NCBI RefSeq assembly: GCF_015709515.1 | Contig: NZ_JADNQZ010000058.1 | Coordinates: 186,001 to 250,000, forward strand | Reading direction: 5' to 3' | Origin: Methylocystis sp. H62 | GTDB taxonomy: Bacteria > Pseudomonadota > Alphaproteobacteria > Rhizobiales > Beijerinckiaceae | Length of the DNA stretch: 64,000 bases | Shown here: positions 36,428-45,401 of the stretch, one piece after another | Layout of the letters: each line of letters starts with the position of its first letter | Numbering within the stretch: position 1 is the first letter of the stretch | Notes under the pieces: generated by a model | Told to the model about the DNA's origin: nothing | The model's input: only the letters and a program-made list of their open reading frames with translations | Database searches by the model: none | Made by a program: the position numbers and the translations under genes

Positions 36428-37195
36428 TCACGCAAAAAGATCCACACGACCGTCGCCGAGCCGGTAAATTCCGCTCGCGATTTTGAAGCGCTTTTCATTG
36501 AAAGCGGCGCTGAGCAAAGGCGTTGCGGTCTTCAACGTCTCAACACATAGCCGCGCGTTTTCCATCGTCGCGTTTTCCAACGGATCGCCTGGTCGGCCGG
36601 CGACGGCTTTGACCGCCGGCGCCAGAGCAGCGACGAGCGAGGGAAGGTGGCCAGGCAAAGTCGTATGATCCTGTATCGAGGAAATCGCCGATTTAACCGC
36701 GCCGCAGGCTTCGTGACAGAGCACCAGAATCACAGGCGTCTTCAGCACCTCCACCGCATATTCCAAGCTCGCGATATTGTCCGGGTTCGCGAAGTTGCCG
36801 GCGACGCGAACGACGAAGAGATCTCCGCGCGAACTGTCAAAGGCGTATTCCGGCGCAATCCGGGAATCGGCACAGCTGAGAACCGCGGCGTAGGGATTTT
36901 GTCCGCCGACGAGGGCCTCGCGCTCGGCGAAGAAGTCGTGCCGTCTTGCGATACCCTTCTGATATCGCCTGTTGCCCTCCAGCAGCCGCGCCAACGCGTC
37001 GTCCGGACTCATCACATTCTCAGGCTTGGGCGGCGCGCTACTCGGCTTGGCTTGTTTCGACTTGGATTTTCGGCCCTGGGCGCTCGCGCTTCCAACGACC
37101 GTCAGCGCGCCCGCCGTGGCGGCGCCGAACACAAAGGCTCTGCGGAGCATTTTGCTTCCATGAACAATATCGGTAAAGCCACACGCCTGACACAT
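36428..37195 (-). CDS. beta-carbonic anhydrase with Tat-like signal peptide
   Basis: This zinc enzyme interconverts CO2 and bicarbonate. Zinc ligands are Cys108 (SCADSR), His161 and Cys164 (CHEACG), with the Asp110-Arg112 dyad. The N-terminus is MCQACGFTDIVHGSK followed by a twin-arginine-like LRRAFVFGAATAGAL stretch and ASAQG, implying export to the periplasm. A strong GGAGGATC 7 bases before ATG 37195 fixes this start, although the frame is open to 37333. Periplasmic beta-class enzymes are less common than alpha-class ones. The unusual pre-signal segment with two cysteines and a histidine is discussed in the findings. Confidence 0.9.
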   Translation of the reverse strand: MCQACGFTDIVHGSKMLRRAFVFGAATAGALTVVGSASAQGRKSKSKQAKPSSAPPKPENVMSPDDALARLLEGNRRYQKGIARRHDFFAEREALVGGQNPYAAVLSCADSRIAPEYAFDSSRGDLFVVRVAGNFANPDNIASLEYAVEVLKTPVILVLCHEACGAVKSAISSIQDHTTLPGHLPSLVAALAPAVKAVAGRPGDPLENATMENARLCVETLKTATPLLSAAFNEKRFKIASGIYRLGDGRVDLFA

Positions 37196-37513
37196 ACGCG
37201 ATCCTCCGAGAGAGAAAACAACGCTCTGCACAGGCATAGCGCCACATCGATCGATATTGAAAGCGCCCACTCGAGCTCGGCCTTTTACCGCGGTCAAAGA
37301 TTGCTTTGCCTTCAACGCTGACAAGAGCGCCATGCGAATAGCTGCCGCCGCCGAAGACGGATGGCGGGCCGATTGAGCAGGATCCGATGTGTCTTATTTA
37401 CCATAAATTTTACAAATCGCCTCTTGCGGGCCCGCCCGGGAGCGTCGCTCACATTATGGCCGCAACCTAAGTCGACGCTAACCACGTCCGCTATGGACGA
37501 GTGGAGGCGTAAC
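37196..37513. other. intergenic region, no feature recognised
   Basis: This 318-base divergent gap between the carbonic anhydrase and NepR-like genes should hold promoters for both. It includes an AT-rich patch near 37390-37420. I looked for a GGAAC-N17-CGTT type stress promoter on the plus strand and did not find a convincing one. Confidence 0.5.
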
Positions 37514-37720
37514 ATGCGTCGGTCCCCTATGCGTGACCGAAAGGTCGGCGATGAAATCGGCGAATTGCTACGGCAAACGTACGACGACGTTCTTCGCGAG
37601 CCGCTTCCCGATCGATTACGTGATCTGTTGGAGGGGCTGGAAACGGACAGGCCGTTCTTTTTAGCGGAAGCGCGAGCGCGCGAAGACAGCGACGCCGCTA
37701 ACACTCTCATAGAGCGTTGA
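37514..37720 (+). CDS. NepR-like anti-sigma factor
   Basis: NepR proteins bind and hold the general stress sigma factor EcfG until phosphorylated PhyR displaces them. This 68-residue protein has the two-helix pattern: IGELLRQTYDDVLREPLPDRLRDLLEGLE matches the conserved L-x-x-x-Y-D-D-V-x-x-E-P-x-P-D-R core. ATG 37514 follows GGAGG at 7-base spacing; an upstream ATG 37493 lacks a ribosome-binding site. The usual neighbours ecfG and phyR are absent, so it may be an additional paralogue. Assignment rests on the core motif. Confidence 0.75.
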   Translation: MRRSPMRDRKVGDEIGELLRQTYDDVLREPLPDRLRDLLEGLETDRPFFLAEARAREDSDAANTLIER

Positions 37721-37837
37721 CGTCGTCGGCGCGTGGGTCGTCGATCACGGGCTCAAGTCATGTCAGGAGACCGTCGCCATTGCGCGAACTTGCCTCGGTA
37801 TCATTGCAATTGCACGCGAAAAATATAGGAGGACAAC

Positions 37838-38122
37838 ATGTCGAGAAGAATTTTGACCGTCAGTATATGCGTCGCTGGCGCTTTGATTTCGGCCGCCGCG
37901 TTCGCACAAACAACGCCGGCTGGCCCGGACTGCGCCGCCCAGGCGACGGAAAAGAAGCTGCACGGCGCAGCGCAGAAAAGTTTTATGAGAAAGTGCGACA
38001 GAGACGCCGCTGCGAGCGCCTGCGATGTGGCTGCAACTGAAAAGAAACTATCAGGCGCAGCTCGGACGAGCTTCACGAAGAAGTGTGTCAGGGACGCTGC
38101 GGCGAAGCCCAGCGTCCACTGA
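37838..38122 (+). CDS. exported PsiF-repeat protein
   Basis: The 94-residue protein has a signal peptide (MSRRILTVSICVAGALISAAAFAQ, cleavage after AFA) and two tandem copies of the pattern C-x2-x-A-T-E-K-K-L-x-G-A-A-x-x-S-F-x-x-K-C, the PsiF repeat, at about residues 32-53 and 62-83. Each copy has two cysteines, likely paired in the periplasm. PsiF was named as phosphate-starvation-inducible in E. coli, but its function is unknown. AGGAGG lies 7 bases before the ATG. It is convergent with aqpZ. Confidence 0.82.
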   Translation: MSRRILTVSICVAGALISAAAFAQTTPAGPDCAAQATEKKLHGAAQKSFMRKCDRDAAASACDVAATEKKLSGAARTSFTKKCVRDAAAKPSVH

Positions 38123-38155
38123 TTGCGTATAAATCAGGAGGTCGCTTCGTGTCGC

Positions 38156-38857
38156 TCAGTCATCAGCAAGGGCAAAGCGATGAATGAGTCCCCCGATGAC
38201 GGCGCCGACAAGCGGCGCGACCCAGAATAGCCAGAGTTGTTCGAGGGCCCAGCCGCCGACGAAGAGCGCCTGGCTTGTCGAGCGCGCAGGATTCACCGAA
38301 GCGTTGGTGATGGGGATGTCGACCAGATGGATCAGCGTCAGCGCCAATCCGATGGCGATTGGCGCGAAGGCGACCGGCGCGCGACCTTCCGTCGTTCCCA
38401 GAATGACAAGCAGGAAAAACGCCGTCAGCACGATTTCCGCAAGAAGGCCAGACTGCCATGTGTATCCAGCGGGGGAATGTTCGTCATAACCGTTGGCGGC
38501 AAAGCCGTTGGCGAGCGAAAAATCAATGTTGCCCTGAGCGATCTTGAGCAGCACGAACGCCGCAAATGTCGCGCCGAGAAGCTGCACTATCCAGAAGGGT
38601 CCGACGTCCTTCCAGGAGAAGCGGCCGGCCGTCGCGACGCCGAGCGTCACCGCCGGGTTGAAATGGCCGCCAGATACGGGGCCGAAGGCGTAAGCGCCCG
38701 TCAGCACCGTGAGTCCGAAGGCGAGCGCCACGCCGAGAAAGCCGATGCCGAGCTGGGGAAAGCCGGCGGAAATCACCGCGCTGCCGCAGCCGCCGAACAC
38801 GAGCCAAAAAGTCCCAAGAAATTCAGCGAGAAGCCTGCGTGGAAGAGAATGCCGCAT
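38156..38857 (-). CDS. aqpZ: aquaporin Z
   Basis: AqpZ conducts water through the inner membrane. The 233-residue protein has six hydrophobic helices and both half-helix motifs, HFNPAVT (first NPA) and SVNPARS (second NPA). The selectivity arginine follows the second motif and the histidine sits in LTLIHLVDI, as in water-specific channels. The start reads [28 protein letters not shown], typical of AqpZ. It stands alone between a PsiF-like gene and a DUF5996 gene. Confidence 0.95.
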   Translation of the reverse strand: MRHSLPRRLLAEFLGTFWLVFGGCGSAVISAGFPQLGIGFLGVALAFGLTVLTGAYAFGPVSGGHFNPAVTLGVATAGRFSWKDVGPFWIVQLLGATFAAFVLLKIAQGNIDFSLANGFAANGYDEHSPAGYTWQSGLLAEIVLTAFFLLVILGTTEGRAPVAFAPIAIGLALTLIHLVDIPITNASVNPARSTSQALFVGGWALEQLWLFWVAPLVGAVIGGLIHRFALADD

Positions 38858-39033
38858 TTAAGATCTCCATCGGTCGGGGGACGAATGAATTCGTGAATCG
38901 AAGGAAAGCTTAGCGCAAAGCCATGGTTTGATCGAGTGCCGACATGCCGCGGCAAGGTCAGCGAGGACCGGCTCGGGGTCCTAGATCCGAGTGTGAAAAA
39001 AACAGAATGTCGCACGCGGATCGGTAGAACACC

Positions 39034-40002
39034 TTATCCGCGAATGGGACGCGGGACGCCGACATGTCCTAATGGACATTCGAGCGCCACGCGGTCCCAT
39101 CCGCCGGCGTCGGCGGCAGCGTCATATGTGCTTTGCAAAAAGCGCAGCAGTGTCGCATCTGGATGTTCGGCGTTTCGCACGATGTCGTAGGGCAGGATGA
39201 ATTCCTTGAGATCCTGGCTAAAAAATGCGTCGTCGGGTTCAACCTTAGCGCGATCGAATCCAGGCGGCGCGGGATAGGCGTAGGAATAGAAAGCGGGAAA
39301 GTCGATCGAGCCGCCGCCAGGCCAAAAGCCCGCGCTGCTCACCTCATGCGAGTAAGCTTCGCGCACAACAACGTCCGCAAGATTTGGAACGCCCCCGGGA
39401 TGGCGCGGCGCACGGCGACCAGAAAACCTGGTCACCGCCAAATCAAAACTGCCCCAAAAAAAATGCACAGGGCTGACCTTGCCGACGAAGCCCGTGCGAA
39501 AGGTTTTGAAGACGCGATCAGCTTGCACAAGCAATCTCCAAAAGCAGTTTGCATAGACAGGATCGTAGTCGGCATGAATCCGGTCCGCGGTGAAGGGAAG
39601 CGCATCTGATATCTCGTTGGGATGTTCGTTGATGCGCACAAAAATCCCCAACTCTTCGAGCCTGCTGAAAAGATGCGCGTAAAAGTCGGCGACAGTCTGA
39701 GATCGGAGCTGCATTTGGCGTTCGTCGCCATCGCTCGTGGTTATGCGAAGCACGTGATCTATAAAATCGAAATCAATCTGAAAGACGCTTGCGCCATATG
39801 CGATTGGCGACGTGGTGAGGCCACGCGTCGTCACATAAAGCGCAACGTGCCAGGAGTGGTTTTGCCAGGGAGTCAGCGACAACCGGATCTTGCCGACGAT
39901 CTGAGTCCAGAGATGCAGAGTCGTATAGGTCTCTCGCCAAGCCAAGTAAGGCAACGCTGGCCAAGCGTTTCGCTCTGCTTCGCTCACCTTGGTCGCAGTC
40001 AT
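39034..40002 (-). CDS. DUF5996 family protein
   Basis: This 322-residue soluble protein has the features I associate with DUF5996: WPALPYLAWRETYTTLHLWTQIVGKIRL at the start, PWQNHSWHVALYVTTRGLTTSPI, a HFFWGSFDLAVTRFSGRRAP block near residue 185 and a C-terminal EFILPYDIVRNAEHPDATLLRFLQSTY. The many histidines and tryptophans suggest a ligand or metal pocket, but no enzymatic motif is recognised. It lies 30 bases downstream of egtD on the same strand, so it may be part of the ergothioneine transcript. Function unknown. Confidence 0.78.
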   Translation of the reverse strand: MTATKVSEAERNAWPALPYLAWRETYTTLHLWTQIVGKIRLSLTPWQNHSWHVALYVTTRGLTTSPIAYGASVFQIDFDFIDHVLRITTSDGDERQMQLRSQTVADFYAHLFSRLEELGIFVRINEHPNEISDALPFTADRIHADYDPVYANCFWRLLVQADRVFKTFRTGFVGKVSPVHFFWGSFDLAVTRFSGRRAPRHPGGVPNLADVVVREAYSHEVSSAGFWPGGGSIDFPAFYSYAYPAPPGFDRAKVEPDDAFFSQDLKEFILPYDIVRNAEHPDATLLRFLQSTYDAAADAGGWDRVALECPLGHVGVPRPIRG

Positions 40003-40032
40003 TTAACGCGTCCCGGCTGCGTCGCCCTCCGC

Positions 40033-40995
40033 TCAAGGCGCGACCAATTTATGTACGCTGAACAAGCTTAGGTCATCTTTCCATACGCGCAGAGGGGTCC
40101 ACCCCGCCGCCTGCGTGATCAGATGGAACTCCTCGATCGTGTATTTGTAAGCGCTTTCGGTGTGAATCGTCTCCGCTTCCCGGAAGCGAATTTTTCTTCC
40201 CGCCACCCAGACGTCCTGATCCTTCAAACTGACGAGATGCATCTCAATGCGTCCTTCGAAGGGCTCGTAGGTCGCCGCATGGCGAAAAGCTTGAAGATCG
40301 AACGTCGCATCGAGTTCACGATTGATGCGCGCAAGGAGATTGAGATTGAAGGCGGCGGTGACGCCATTTGCGTCATCGTAAGCCGCAACAAGCTGGCGAA
40401 CGTCTTTTTTCAGATCGACGCCGATGATCAGCTTTCCGCGCGGCGAAAGCGTCTCTCGCATCGCGCGTAGCAACTGCGTCGCCTCCGCAGGGACGAAATT
40501 GCCGATCGTCGATCCAGGGAAAAATCCCAGCTTAGGCCGTGGCGCCAATTCGGGAGGAAGCTCGATCGGATGCGAAAAATCGGCCAGTAGCAGCTGAATA
40601 TTGAGCCCGGAAAATCGCGCCGTCAGCCGCTCTCGGGCATCTCTGAGAGCGCTTTCCGAAATATCGATCGGCACATAAGCGTGTAGTCGCCGCATATGTC
40701 CCAGCAGGATTTCCGTCTTGATGCTCGAACCGGAGCCGAACTCGACGAGAACCGTCTCTCCGACCGCTCCCTCGATCATCTGCATCGCATTGGCTGTGAG
40801 AATCCCAACTTCGACTCTCGTGGGATAGTACTCGGGCTGCCGCGTAATGTCTTCGAAGAGCGCGCTGCCTGCGGCGTCATACAGGAAGCGACAGGGAAGA
40901 CTCTTCTTCGGCCGGGACAGGCCCTCCAGGACGCTAACGGCGAAGTCGTCCGCTTGCCGCACGAGCGGCGCTGAGCGTTCCGAGGCCTTCGACAT
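40033..40995 (-). CDS. egtD: L-histidine N-alpha-methyltransferase (ergothioneine)
   Basis: EgtD trimethylates histidine to hercynine with SAM, the first step of ergothioneine synthesis. The 320-residue protein has LPCRFLYDAAGSALFEDITRQPEYYPTR, the SAM-binding VEFGSGSSIKTEILL, YVPIDISESAL, FFPGSTIGNF and the C-terminal ETIHTESAYKYTIEEF block of EgtD. ATG 40995 overlaps the egtB stop by one base, so the pair is translationally coupled; upstream open frame to 41211 is shadow. Hercynine then goes to EgtB. Confidence 0.94.
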   Translation of the reverse strand: MSKASERSAPLVRQADDFAVSVLEGLSRPKKSLPCRFLYDAAGSALFEDITRQPEYYPTRVEVGILTANAMQMIEGAVGETVLVEFGSGSSIKTEILLGHMRRLHAYVPIDISESALRDARERLTARFSGLNIQLLLADFSHPIELPPELAPRPKLGFFPGSTIGNFVPAEATQLLRAMRETLSPRGKLIIGVDLKKDVRQLVAAYDDANGVTAAFNLNLLARINRELDATFDLQAFRHAATYEPFEGRIEMHLVSLKDQDVWVAGRKIRFREAETIHTESAYKYTIEEFHLITQAAGWTPLRVWKDDLSLFSVHKLVAP

Positions 40996-42296
40996 CAGGC
41001 AACCTCCGAAGCGAGGCGCAGGCCTAAAAACTGCCAACGCTGATGGGGATAAAAGAAATTGCGATAGCTCGGGCGGATGTGACCTTGCGGGGTCACACAG
41101 GAGCCGCCGCGCAACACATGCTGACCAACCATGAACTTGCCGTTGTATTCTCCGAGCGCTCCCTCGGGGGCGCGATAGCCCGGATAGGGCAGATAGGCGC
41201 TCTGGGTCCATTCCCAGACATCGCCGAACATCTGACGCGGCGACCCATTGGGTTCGGCTTCAGCCGGCAACGGGCGCAATGCAGCCCCCCTTTGAAGAAA
41301 GTTTCCCTTGTTGGGCGCTGTGGCCGCGGCGACCTCCCATTCGAATTCGGTCGGCAATCGCTTGCCAGACCATCGCGCAAAAGCATCGGCTTCGTAGTAG
41401 CTCACATGCGCAACCGGCGCGTCGAGGCTTAGCGGCTGCGATCCTTCGAGCGACAACTCAAACCACTCTTCGTCACGAAACTCCCAATAGAGTGGCGCAT
41501 GCCAGTTTTCGCGCATGATCGCGGCCCAGCCATCGGACAGCCATAGGGTCGCGGTCTCGTAGCCGCCGTCGTCGACGAATGCCAACCACTCCCGGTTTGT
41601 GACCAGGCGGTCAGCAAGCCGAAACGGGCGCAGGAGCACATCATGGCGGGGGCCCTCATTGTCCCAAGCAAAACCCTTTCCCTGGTGACCGATCGGATAG
41701 ACGCCGCCGGCAAAATCGATCCAGCGTAGCGGTTCGCTTGGCGCGGGAACGGAGCGTGGCTGCGGCGGGCGGTAGGCTGGCTTTAGGGGATTCGCAGCGA
41801 AAAGGGAGAGGATGTCTGTGAGCATCAGCTCCTGATGTTGCTGCTCGTGATTGATCCCAACCTCGAGCGTATGAATCAACGCTGGCGGCGCCTCGGTTTG
41901 ATCAGCAAGGAGCTGCGTCAACGCCAAGTCCACATGCTGCCGATAGGCGAGAACGCGATCGAGCGACGGCCTAGTGAGAAGTCCGCGCTTCGGCCTCGGC
42001 TGCCGAGCGCCAAGGTGCTCATAATACGAGTTGAAGCAATAGTTGAACGCCTCATCGAATAGCGAATAGTCTGTTAGATACGGCGTCAAGACAAAGGTCT
42101 CAAAAAACCAGGTCGTATGAGCGAGATGCCATTTGATGGGGCTGGCGTCCTCCATCGCTTGGACGACCATGTCTTCGGCGCTGAGCGGAGCCGCAAGTTC
42201 GATCGAAAGCCTGCGGGTTTCAAAAAGACGATCGCTCAAGGCGTTGGAGGCGCTCGCCGAAAACGGCGAATCCGGAACCAAGGCTAATCCACCCAT
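40995..42296 (-). CDS. egtB: ergothioneine biosynthesis sulfoxide synthase
   Basis: EgtB is a non-haem iron oxygenase that joins hercynine to a thiol donor as a sulfoxide. The N-terminal DinB-like helical domain supplies iron histidines in IKWHLAHTTWFFE and NHEQQHQELM, and the C-terminal FGE-sulfatase-type domain includes WIDFAGGVYPIGH, YYEADAFARWSGKRLPTEFEWEVAA and VLRGGSCVTP-x-x-HIRPSYRNFF. ATG 42296 is preceded by GGAGAG, giving 433 residues. No egtA, egtC or egtE is next to the pair, so the thiol donor cannot be read from context. Confidence 0.94.
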   Translation of the reverse strand: MGGLALVPDSPFSASASNALSDRLFETRRLSIELAAPLSAEDMVVQAMEDASPIKWHLAHTTWFFETFVLTPYLTDYSLFDEAFNYCFNSYYEHLGARQPRPKRGLLTRPSLDRVLAYRQHVDLALTQLLADQTEAPPALIHTLEVGINHEQQHQELMLTDILSLFAANPLKPAYRPPQPRSVPAPSEPLRWIDFAGGVYPIGHQGKGFAWDNEGPRHDVLLRPFRLADRLVTNREWLAFVDDGGYETATLWLSDGWAAIMRENWHAPLYWEFRDEEWFELSLEGSQPLSLDAPVAHVSYYEADAFARWSGKRLPTEFEWEVAAATAPNKGNFLQRGAALRPLPAEAEPNGSPRQMFGDVWEWTQSAYLPYPGYRAPEGALGEYNGKFMVGQHVLRGGSCVTPQGHIRPSYRNFFYPHQRWQFLGLRLASEVA

Positions 42297-42404
42297 CAAG
42301 ATCTCTCCAAGAAGCAAGCCGAACCCGAGCGGCATGCCCGGACAAGGTGAGCATATAGGGCGAGGCGATCAATCTAAGGTCCGTGCAGGGATTGATCCCG
42401 CTGA

Positions 42405-43121
42405 TCAGTCATCGAGTTCAGGATAGTGACGAAATATACCTTGCTCGTTGAATTTCACCCTGCGATCGCTATCGAGGTATGCGCGAATGCGCGGGCGTTG
42501 TGCGACCATCATGCAAAGGGCGGACACGCGCGGCGACTTGGCGAGGATGGGTTTTGTTGTGTCGGGAAACGCATAGAGCAAGCCTTCGACGGTTTGGAAT
42601 AGGGAGAGATCGACGTAGCTTAAGGTATCGCCGACGAGGTGCGCGTCGCCGTCGGGATTGCGGGCGAGGATCGTTTCGAACCAATCGAGATATTTTTGTA
42701 TCCTTTCCTCGCGGAACCACTTCGCTCTGCGTGAGGCCTCGGGTTTCTGCTCCTCGTAGTACAAATCGCCGCCCAACGGGTGATGGGTGTCGTGAGCCTC
42801 GCCGACCAGGTCAGCGATCGTCAACTGAATTTGGTGAACCCAAAGTCTGCGCGCCGCGTCGCTCGGAGCGAGATCGTGACGATCTCCGAGATAAAGCAAT
42901 ATTGCGGCGGTCTGTCCGATGACCACCTGTCCGTCTTTCAAGAACGGCGGTGCGAATGACGGATGGGCGAGGTCGGTTCGCTCGAGAAAAGCCACAAGCG
43001 TCGCCTCGGCGTTTGGCTCACGCGCCATATCAATGTAGCTGGCGCCGGCCTCTTCCAGCACGAGCCTCACGAACTCTCCACGTCCCTGAATGCCGGGCCA
43101 ATAATAGAGCTCATAGGGCAT
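42405..43121 (-). CDS. glutathione S-transferase family protein
   Basis: The 238-residue protein begins with a thioredoxin-like N-domain (MPYELYYWPGIQGRGEFVRLVLEEAGASY), with Tyr at position 6-7 as in sigma/mu-like enzymes and the glutathione-binding GQTAAILLYLGDRHDLAP near residue 70. The helical C-domain includes DTLSYVDLSLFQTVEGL. It would conjugate or exchange glutathione in the cytosol. It lies about 110 bases upstream of egtB on the same strand, and the adjacent redox-related genes suggest a stress role. Exact substrate is unknown. Confidence 0.88.
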   Translation of the reverse strand: MPYELYYWPGIQGRGEFVRLVLEEAGASYIDMAREPNAEATLVAFLERTDLAHPSFAPPFLKDGQVVIGQTAAILLYLGDRHDLAPSDAARRLWVHQIQLTIADLVGEAHDTHHPLGGDLYYEEQKPEASRRAKWFREERIQKYLDWFETILARNPDGDAHLVGDTLSYVDLSLFQTVEGLLYAFPDTTKPILAKSPRVSALCMMVAQRPRIRAYLDSDRRVKFNEQGIFRHYPELDD

Positions 43122-43308
43122 GACTGAGCCTGCAGTTTCTGCGGCGCTGGAAGTATCCAGCGCGGGAGGTCGTCTCGAACGTCAATCGCTTGATGGCCGC
43201 TTATGCTGCAACATATTCCCTGAGCCGCACACATCAAGGTGGCGCCGCTCTTTGATGTGCATGGAAGCCCCAACGCAGTCGCGCGGGTTCTCGCGGCCGG
43301 AGGGCGCG

Positions 43309-43737
43309 ATGGATCGAAGCCACCAGCCAGGTCAAGCCGATTTTAGAACGATTCTGCCGGAAGACATCGACTGGAAACCCTTTCCCGGCTTTCCTCCCCA
43401 GGCGCGACTGGCCGTGCTTGTTGGAGATCCCGCACAAGCAGGGCCTTACTTGATAAGGGTCAGGGTGCCTTCGGGCGTGAAACTCATGCCGCATAGACAT
43501 CCTGAAGACCGAGTCTACACGGTCATGTCAGGCGTTTTCTATATCGGCCTCGGCGATCGATTTGACGGCGAAAAGGTCAACGCCTATCCACCAGGCAGCG
43601 TCATCATTCTGCCCGGCGATACGGCGCATTTTCATTGGGCAAAGTCTGGCGAGTATGTCACGCAGGTGACGGCCATGGGTCCATTGGGACTCGAATATAT
43701 GGACGCGAACGACGATCCAAGAAGCAAACTTCGCTGA
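43309..43737 (+). CDS. single-domain cupin protein
   Basis: The 142-residue product has one cupin barrel: motif 1 RHPEDRVYTVMSGVFYIGLG (with metal-ligand histidines in PHRHPEDR) near residue 58 and motif 2 PGSVIILPGDTAHFHW near residue 90. It begins DRSHQPGQADFRTILPEDIDWKPFPGFP, a front end common among small ChrR-like cupins. ATG 43309 is preceded by GGAGGGCGCG; the frame is open to 43120 but without family-like sequence. A metal-dependent dioxygenase or isomerase activity is possible, and none can be assigned. Confidence 0.82.
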   Translation: MDRSHQPGQADFRTILPEDIDWKPFPGFPPQARLAVLVGDPAQAGPYLIRVRVPSGVKLMPHRHPEDRVYTVMSGVFYIGLGDRFDGEKVNAYPPGSVIILPGDTAHFHWAKSGEYVTQVTAMGPLGLEYMDANDDPRSKLR

Positions 43738-43779
43738 ACGCCTTGGGGACCGAGTAGCGCCAGCGGGCGCAAAAGCCCT

Positions 43780-44388
43780 TTAAGGACTCGCGATTTTCCA
43801 TCGCAAACGCGCAGCTTCCAAATCAGTGGGCACATCAATGTCGATATGGGCGCCTTCATCAAGGACGAGCGCCTGCTTTTGAGAATCCTCGCAGTTCTGC
43901 AGCAAATGCTTGGCGCCCGGCGACCCAGAGAGCGACGCCAGCGAGGCGAAGAATCGCCGGGGCCACAAAACCGGGTTACGCTGCTCACCCTTTGACGTCG
44001 TTGGATAGGTGATCAAAGCGCCCCGGCTTTCAATAAAATCGGCCGTCAGGTCTTTGATCAGATCCGATGTCAAAAAAGGCAGATCGCCCGGCACCACAAA
44101 CGCCCCTTGAACTTGCTGGCCGAGCGCCATGACGCCGACGGCGATCGACGATCCCATGCCGCTTTCCCAGTTCAGATTATGTGCAAATCGAAGCGGCAAG
44201 CCTTCGAGAGCGTTTTCGATCCGCGGGTGATCGCAGCCGGTAACGACGACAACTTCAACGCCGCTGCAGACGATTGCTTCGGCCACCCTGCGGATGAGCG
44301 GCTTCCCGCCAAGGTCGCAGAGAAGCTTGTTGCTCTCCCCAAACCGCTTCGAGGCTCCAGCAGCCAAAAGCACAGCTGCAATGTTCAC
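43780..44388 (-). CDS. MocA/MobA-like molybdenum cofactor nucleotidyltransferase
   Basis: The 202-residue protein has the nucleotidyltransferase start AAVLLAAGASKRFGESNKLL, a VVVTGCDHPRIENAL segment, VPGDLPFLTSDLI (metal-binding aspartate) and KGEQRNPVLWPRRFFASL near 140. This matches MocA, which makes molybdopterin cytosine dinucleotide from CTP. It is the last gene of the molybdenum hydroxylase operon, overlapping xdhC by 4 bases. Its substrate is therefore probably the cofactor of the enzyme encoded upstream, which belongs to a type that usually uses the cytosine form. Confidence 0.87.
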   Translation of the reverse strand: MNIAAVLLAAGASKRFGESNKLLCDLGGKPLIRRVAEAIVCSGVEVVVVTGCDHPRIENALEGLPLRFAHNLNWESGMGSSIAVGVMALGQQVQGAFVVPGDLPFLTSDLIKDLTADFIESRGALITYPTTSKGEQRNPVLWPRRFFASLASLSGSPGAKHLLQNCEDSQKQALVLDEGAHIDIDVPTDLEAARLRWKIASP

Positions 44389-45401
44389 CCTTGCCTCGTT
44401 GCGCGCGCGACCTTGACAATTTCAGCGAGAATCGAGACGGCGATCTCAGCTGGTCCCTTCGCGCCAATCGGCAGTCCGACCGGGGCGCTGATGCGCGCCA
44501 GCTCCGTATCGTTGAAGCCTGCGGCGACGAGGCGTTGCAGGCGCTTCGCGTGTGTCCGCGTCGAGCCCAGGGCGCCAATATACAGACAGTGCGAGCGCAG
44601 CGCCTCGGTGAGCGCTTCATCGTCAATGGCGGCTGCGTGGGTCAGAGCGACCACTGCGGTCCTTGGGTCGAGCCCCAAGGACTTCAGCGAGATTTCAGGC
44701 CAGTCGGTGAGACTTTTGAGATCGCCGAGGCGGTCGGCGCTGGCAAATGCGGCGCGCGGGTCGACGACGACGACGTCATAGCCAATGCGGTTCGCGAGAT
44801 CAGCGAGGACTTGGCCGACATGCGTCGCGCCGATAATGACCACGCGAACTGGCGGGGTGAGCGCGTGCAAGAAGACCGGCGCATCGCCGAGAGAGAGAAG
44901 CCGACTTTCACCCGAAACGAGGCATTGGTCGATCTCAGTCGGCATCGGTTCCCCGGCGTCGAATAGGCGCCGCTCGCCGGTCGCAAGCGTCGTGAGCACG
45001 GCAAGCGACGTCCGCGCGCGGCGTGCTGAAAATACTCTGTCGAGAAAAGCTGAATCTCGCTCACGCCGCAGCGGCTCGACATAGATGCTGATAGCGCCGC
45101 CGCAGGGCAGGCCGGCCTTCCACGCCCGTTCCTCTCCGACTCCGAACTCCAGCAGTCTCGCCTTGTCGCGCGCCAGAACGTCCGCCGCTTCGGTAATCAC
45201 GTCCGCTTCGACGCAACCGCCGGAGACAGAGCCCTCGAATTGTCCGCCTGGACCGATGGCCATTTGGCCGCCGACCGGCACGGGCGACGAACCCCAGGTG
45301 GAGACGACGGTCGCCAACGCCGCCTCTCCGAATTCCTGCAGCCGGCTGCGGGCGCTCGTCAGCGCGTCTCTTGCCCGGCCATGGTCTGGGACATAATTCA
45401 T
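44385..45401 (-). CDS. xdhC: XdhC-family molybdenum enzyme maturation factor
   Basis: XdhC proteins bind molybdenum cofactor, promote its sulfuration and insert it in xanthine-dehydrogenase-type enzymes. Both conserved halves are present: the XdhC_CoxI N-domain (ATVVSTWGSSPVPVGGQMAI, SGGCVEADVI, GLPCGGAISIYVEP) and the Rossmann C-domain (PVRVVIIGATHVGQVLADLANRIGYDVVVVDPR, YIGALGSTRTHAKR, PVGLPIGAKGPAEIAVSILAEI). The 338-residue length is normal. It lies directly between the molybdenum subunit gene (no gap) and the MocA-like gene. Confidence 0.93.
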   Translation of the reverse strand: MNYVPDHGRARDALTSARSRLQEFGEAALATVVSTWGSSPVPVGGQMAIGPGGQFEGSVSGGCVEADVITEAADVLARDKARLLEFGVGEERAWKAGLPCGGAISIYVEPLRRERDSAFLDRVFSARRARTSLAVLTTLATGERRLFDAGEPMPTEIDQCLVSGESRLLSLGDAPVFLHALTPPVRVVIIGATHVGQVLADLANRIGYDVVVVDPRAAFASADRLGDLKSLTDWPEISLKSLGLDPRTAVVALTHAAAIDDEALTEALRSHCLYIGALGSTRTHAKRLQRLVAAGFNDTELARISAPVGLPIGAKGPAEIAVSILAEIVKVARATRQG

